DNA from: Bacteroidota bacterium
GTDB lineage: Bacteria > Bacteroidota > Bacteroidia > Chitinophagales > Chitinophagaceae
Reading direction: 5' to 3'
Assembly: GCA_018267725.1 (NCBI GenBank)
Contig: JAFDXY010000016.1
Coordinates: 186,001 to 250,000 of the forward strand
Length of the DNA stretch: 64,000 nucleotides
Both the position numbers and the translations under genes were made by a program. Under the pieces are notes generated by a model. The model did no database searches, had not been told where the DNA came from, and saw nothing but the letters and a program-made list of their open reading frames with translations. The first letter of the stretch is position 1; every line of letters begins with the position of its first letter. Positions 61,591-64,000 of the stretch are shown in pieces.

Positions 61591-62649
61591 ATGTCTAAAA
61601 TGAAATTTATGGCAGTCTTACACAATCGCATTAATAACGATGAGTTAAAACAATTATTAATGCAAGAAACGGAAAAGCGTATCACCGTTAGCTTTTATCA
61701 GTATTTCCCTATTCAAAATCCGCAAGAGTTTAGAGATTATTTGTACAAAAACTTAAACAACTTAAAAGTTTTTGGAAGAATTTATATTGCTAAAGAAGGT
61801 ATTAATGCACAAGCAAGTATTCCTGAATCTAATTTCAATTCATTCAAAAATTTTCTTTATAGTATTGAACACTTAAATGGTTTGCGAATAAATATTGCGG
61901 TTGATGATGATGGCAAAAGTTTTTGGGTATTGAAAGTAAAAGTTCGTGAACAAATTGTTGCCGATGGAATTGCAGATACCTCTTTCAGTATGAATAATAA
62001 AGGCAAATATGTTACCGCAATAGAAATGAATAAACTACTAAATGAAAATGATACGGTAATTATTGATATGCGTAACCATTACGAATATGAAGTGGGGCAT
62101 TTTGAAAAAGCTATTGAAATTCCTTCCGATACTTTTAGAGAACAATTACCTATGGCTGCAGATATGATGAAAGGTAATGAAGATAAAAATATTATAATGT
62201 ATTGCACAGGTGGTATAAGATGTGAAAAAGCCAGTGCATATATGTTACACAAAGGTTTTAAAAATGTTTTTCATTTAGAAGGAGGTATTATTAATTATGC
62301 TAAACAAATTAAAGAACAACATTTAGAAAGTAAATTCATTGGTAAAAATTTTGTATTTGATAATAGGTTAGGAGAAAGAATTACAGAAGATATTATTGCA
62401 CACTGCCACCAATGCGGTAAGCCTTGCGATGTGCATGTAAACTGCAAAAACAATGGTTGCCATTTATTGTTTATTCAGTGTAATGAATGTGCCGAAAAGT
62501 TTGATGGATGTTGCAGTACCGAGTGTAAAGAAACTATTCATCTTCCTTTAGAACGACAAAAAGAAATACGCAAAGGAATTTATAACGGAAAAAATATTTT
62601 CAATAAATCAAAAGCAAGATTAAGACCACGCCTTAATAAACAACAGTAA
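61591..62649 (+). CDS. trhO: tRNA uridine(34) hydroxylase, rhodanese-type
   Basis: A 352-residue protein matching TrhO/YceA. An N-terminal ferredoxin-like domain ([38 protein letters not shown]) precedes the rhodanese domain with the active-site loop [15 protein letters not shown] (Cys205 and Cys210) and [11 protein letters not shown] cysteine-rich C-terminal part ([22 protein letters not shown]) could bind zinc. TrhO makes 5-hydroxyuridine at tRNA wobble position 34. Confidence 0.94.
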   Translation: MSKMKFMAVLHNRINNDELKQLLMQETEKRITVSFYQYFPIQNPQEFRDYLYKNLNNLKVFGRIYIAKEGINAQASIPESNFNSFKNFLYSIEHLNGLRINIAVDDDGKSFWVLKVKVREQIVADGIADTSFSMNNKGKYVTAIEMNKLLNENDTVIIDMRNHYEYEVGHFEKAIEIPSDTFREQLPMAADMMKGNEDKNIIMYCTGGIRCEKASAYMLHKGFKNVFHLEGGIINYAKQIKEQHLESKFIGKNFVFDNRLGERITEDIIAHCHQCGKPCDVHVNCKNNGCHLLFIQCNECAEKFDGCCSTECKETIHLPLERQKEIRKGIYNGKNIFNKSKARLRPRLNKQQ

Positions 62650-62673
62650 ACATAACTTCACTAAAAACCTAAC

Positions 62674-63504
62674 ATGCTTTTTAGAAAAATTTATAAACTA
62701 ATAATTGTTGTATGGATAGTAAGTTGTATTTCATGCACACAAAAAAATTATATATTACAAACACCGCAACCTAATGTTAATGCCATCAATGGTAATCAAT
62801 TTTATAAAACAGTTGCAGCATGGAAATGGAAAGAGAGAGATTCTTTAGCTGTTAAAGAAATTCTTTCTGGCAACATTCCTTCTTTTCTAAAAAAATTTGT
62901 AAGAATTAATGTTCAGTGTTTTGATTCTGTAAATAAAAAAATAATTCATGCATATTATTTTGTTGCTCCCGATTATTTAAGTATAGGCTCAAATGCAAAC
63001 TGGGCAAGAGTTCCACTTACGCCAATGGCTGCACAAAAAATTGCTGATACATTACATTGCTTTCTTCCAACAAGAAAAATGGTAAATGATATTTACAACC
63101 AATCTGTAATTAAATTAGAACCTGTGCCCATGTATGCTTTTAGAGATAGTAGTGTAACAATGTGGCAACATCATTTAATTATTGAAGGGCAGCGACAATT
63201 AAAGAAAGGATTAATTGCAGGAATTAAAAAAGATGTAGTTATTTCCGGATTAATCTCTCGTTATCCAAAACCTAATCACGAAGCTATTTACGGTTGGCAT
63301 AAATTAGATGGAAAACCAATTCAACCATTATACGTAGGGCATATTAATTGGTGGGTAGATTACAGCCATGGAATACGTTTGGTATATGAAAAAATTTGGG
63401 TAGAAGGAAAACCCATGTTGTATGCTGATGTACTTTCTAATACGACATTAAAAAATCTTTTGTGTGATGAAGAATATTGCGATTTTTATAAATATAATTA
63501 TTAA
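62674..63504 (+). CDS. Predicted lipoprotein of unknown function
   Basis: A 276-residue protein with a lipoprotein-like signal (IIVVWIVSCISC; Cys18 or Cys21). Conserved-looking blocks are SGNIPSFLKKFVRINVQC, VAPDYLSIGSNANWARVPLT, PNHEAIYGWHKLDGKPIQPL and WWVDYSHGIRLVYEKIWV. The HGIRL motif and Asp/His content hint at an enzyme, but no family name is certain. It follows trhO by 24 nt. Confidence 0.8.
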   Translation: MLFRKIYKLIIVVWIVSCISCTQKNYILQTPQPNVNAINGNQFYKTVAAWKWKERDSLAVKEILSGNIPSFLKKFVRINVQCFDSVNKKIIHAYYFVAPDYLSIGSNANWARVPLTPMAAQKIADTLHCFLPTRKMVNDIYNQSVIKLEPVPMYAFRDSSVTMWQHHLIIEGQRQLKKGLIAGIKKDVVISGLISRYPKPNHEAIYGWHKLDGKPIQPLYVGHINWWVDYSHGIRLVYEKIWVEGKPMLYADVLSNTTLKNLLCDEEYCDFYKYNY

Positions 63505-63526
63505 GTTAAATATTCTCTCTTCACTA

Positions 63527-64000
63527 TTATTTGTTTATTTGGTTGGCAACTTCTTCTGTATGTTCAAATATTCTTAAAAAATGATTTTCAAAATGGCTGC
63601 GTATGGCGTTTCTGAACAATTCAGGAGTTCCTGTTTTTAAAACATCTACTAAAGATTTATGAGATACAAATGTTTTTAAAGTAGGTTGTTTTTTTAATAG
63701 CCCGCTATGGTGTACATAATCAAAAACCGGAAGCAACATTTTTTGAAATTTTTTTAATGTGTTGTTACCTGTTATTTCGTATAGTTTTCCATGAAATGCA
63801 ATTTCATGTTCAATATTAAATAAATGATATTGTGTTATGGGTGGCTCATTGCTTACAATATCATACAACTCATCAATATCATCTTTTGTTACTCTTTCAA
63901 AAAGAAAATCACTCATGCCTATTTCTAAAACTAATCTTATTTCAAACATGTCTCTTAATGTGGTTTGATCTAAGATGTGCGGGTTTAAACTTTTACTCAT
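63527..64000 (-). CDS. GntR/FadR-family regulator, C-terminal FCD part only
   Basis: The visible 157 residues form the all-helical FCD ligand-binding domain: RDMFEIRLVLEIGMSDFLFE, a metal-site-like HEIAFHGKLYEITGN, and FRNAIRSHFENHF. The Met at the window edge is probably internal. The N-terminal winged helix-turn-helix (about 70 residues) lies outside the window. Such regulators respond to organic acids or sugar acids. Convergent with the lipoprotein gene. Confidence 0.85.
   Translation of the reverse strand: MSKSLNPHILDQTTLRDMFEIRLVLEIGMSDFLFERVTKDDIDELYDIVSNEPPITQYHLFNIEHEIAFHGKLYEITGNNTLKKFQKMLLPVFDYVHHSGLLKKQPTLKTFVSHKSLVDVLKTGTPELFRNAIRSHFENHFLRIFEHTEEVANQINK

Overview
The window is an AT-rich (by eye roughly 30% GC) chromosomal segment of a member of the Bacteroidota, most likely a Chitinophagaceae/Chitinophagales bacterium. 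The evidence is promoters of the Bacteroidota type (TTTG, about 19 nt, TAnnTTTG), absence of Shine-Dalgarno sequences, and lineage-typical genes: a secreted metallopeptidase with a type IX-like C-terminal sorting domain, a PID-CTERM-like small protein, DUF5686, DUF6580, DUF2911, DUF3472, LytS/LytTR pairs and an ECF sigma/anti-sigma pair. No phage, insertion sequence, CRISPR array or rRNA operon was seen. It is a housekeeping and accessory-metabolism region cut by both window edges.

Layout. 1-5.9 kb: a cut PHA-granule-type protein, mmsA, a divergent Lrp/AsnC regulator with trmH, tRNA-Asp, accA, dapA and pcm. 5.9-11.3 kb, minus strand: DinB-like protein, a subtilisin-like protease, and a compact four-gene operon (ALDH7-type dehydrogenase, ParB/sulfiredoxin-like protein, cupin, SDR) with its own promoter and 5' hairpin. 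11.4-14.0 kb, minus: secreted CBM9-like protein, LytS-type kinase and LytTR regulator in one operon. 14-22 kb: cmk, penicillin acylase, small membrane protein, an MFS gene without a usual start codon, ogt, a CsaA-like protein, a CYTH protein and DUF2911. 22-28.5 kb: ECF sigma and anti-sigma, a Cys-motif membrane protein, the large metallopeptidase and the PID-CTERM-like protein. 28.5-34.4 kb: xerD, YkgJ-type protein, yraN, manA, DUF6580, an operon with a CCG-type Fe-S protein, and a SET protein. 34.4-39.2 kb, minus: a TetR-HlyD-EmrB-TolC tripartite drug-efflux operon with palindromic operators upstream of tetR. 39.2-46.8 kb: DUF3472-FKBP fusion, XRE/DUF2975 pair, queA with a structured leader, a VOC protein, oligopeptidase B-like protease and trmN6. 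46.8-55.7 kb: class A beta-lactamase-fold hydrolase, saccharopine-dehydrogenase-like enzyme, hscB, three tRNAs (Leu-CAA, Gly-GCC, Leu-UAA), glycosyltransferase, GNAT, PAP2 and valS. 55.7-64 kb: exonuclease, tex, DUF5686, trhO, a lipoprotein and a cut FCD/GntR regulator.

How the genes fit together. Several are translation or tRNA functions (trmH, queA, trmN6, trhO, valS, four tRNAs). Two genes, an ALDH7-like aminoadipate-semialdehyde dehydrogenase and a saccharopine-dehydrogenase-like protein, could serve lysine breakdown; mmsA beside an Lrp-type regulator suggests branched-chain amino acid or propionate metabolism. The efflux operon is probably self-regulated.

Most worth a second look: the roughly 95-nt queA leader with several mutually exclusive pairings, one covering the start codon; an MFS gene whose best start is ATA; short simple-repeat tracts carried in frame inside valS and hscB; the ALDH7/ParB-like/cupin/SDR operon; the DUF3472-FKBP fusion; and an unannotated 34-residue membrane protein in the largest gene-free gap. 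No wholly new multi-gene system could be demonstrated from sequence alone.
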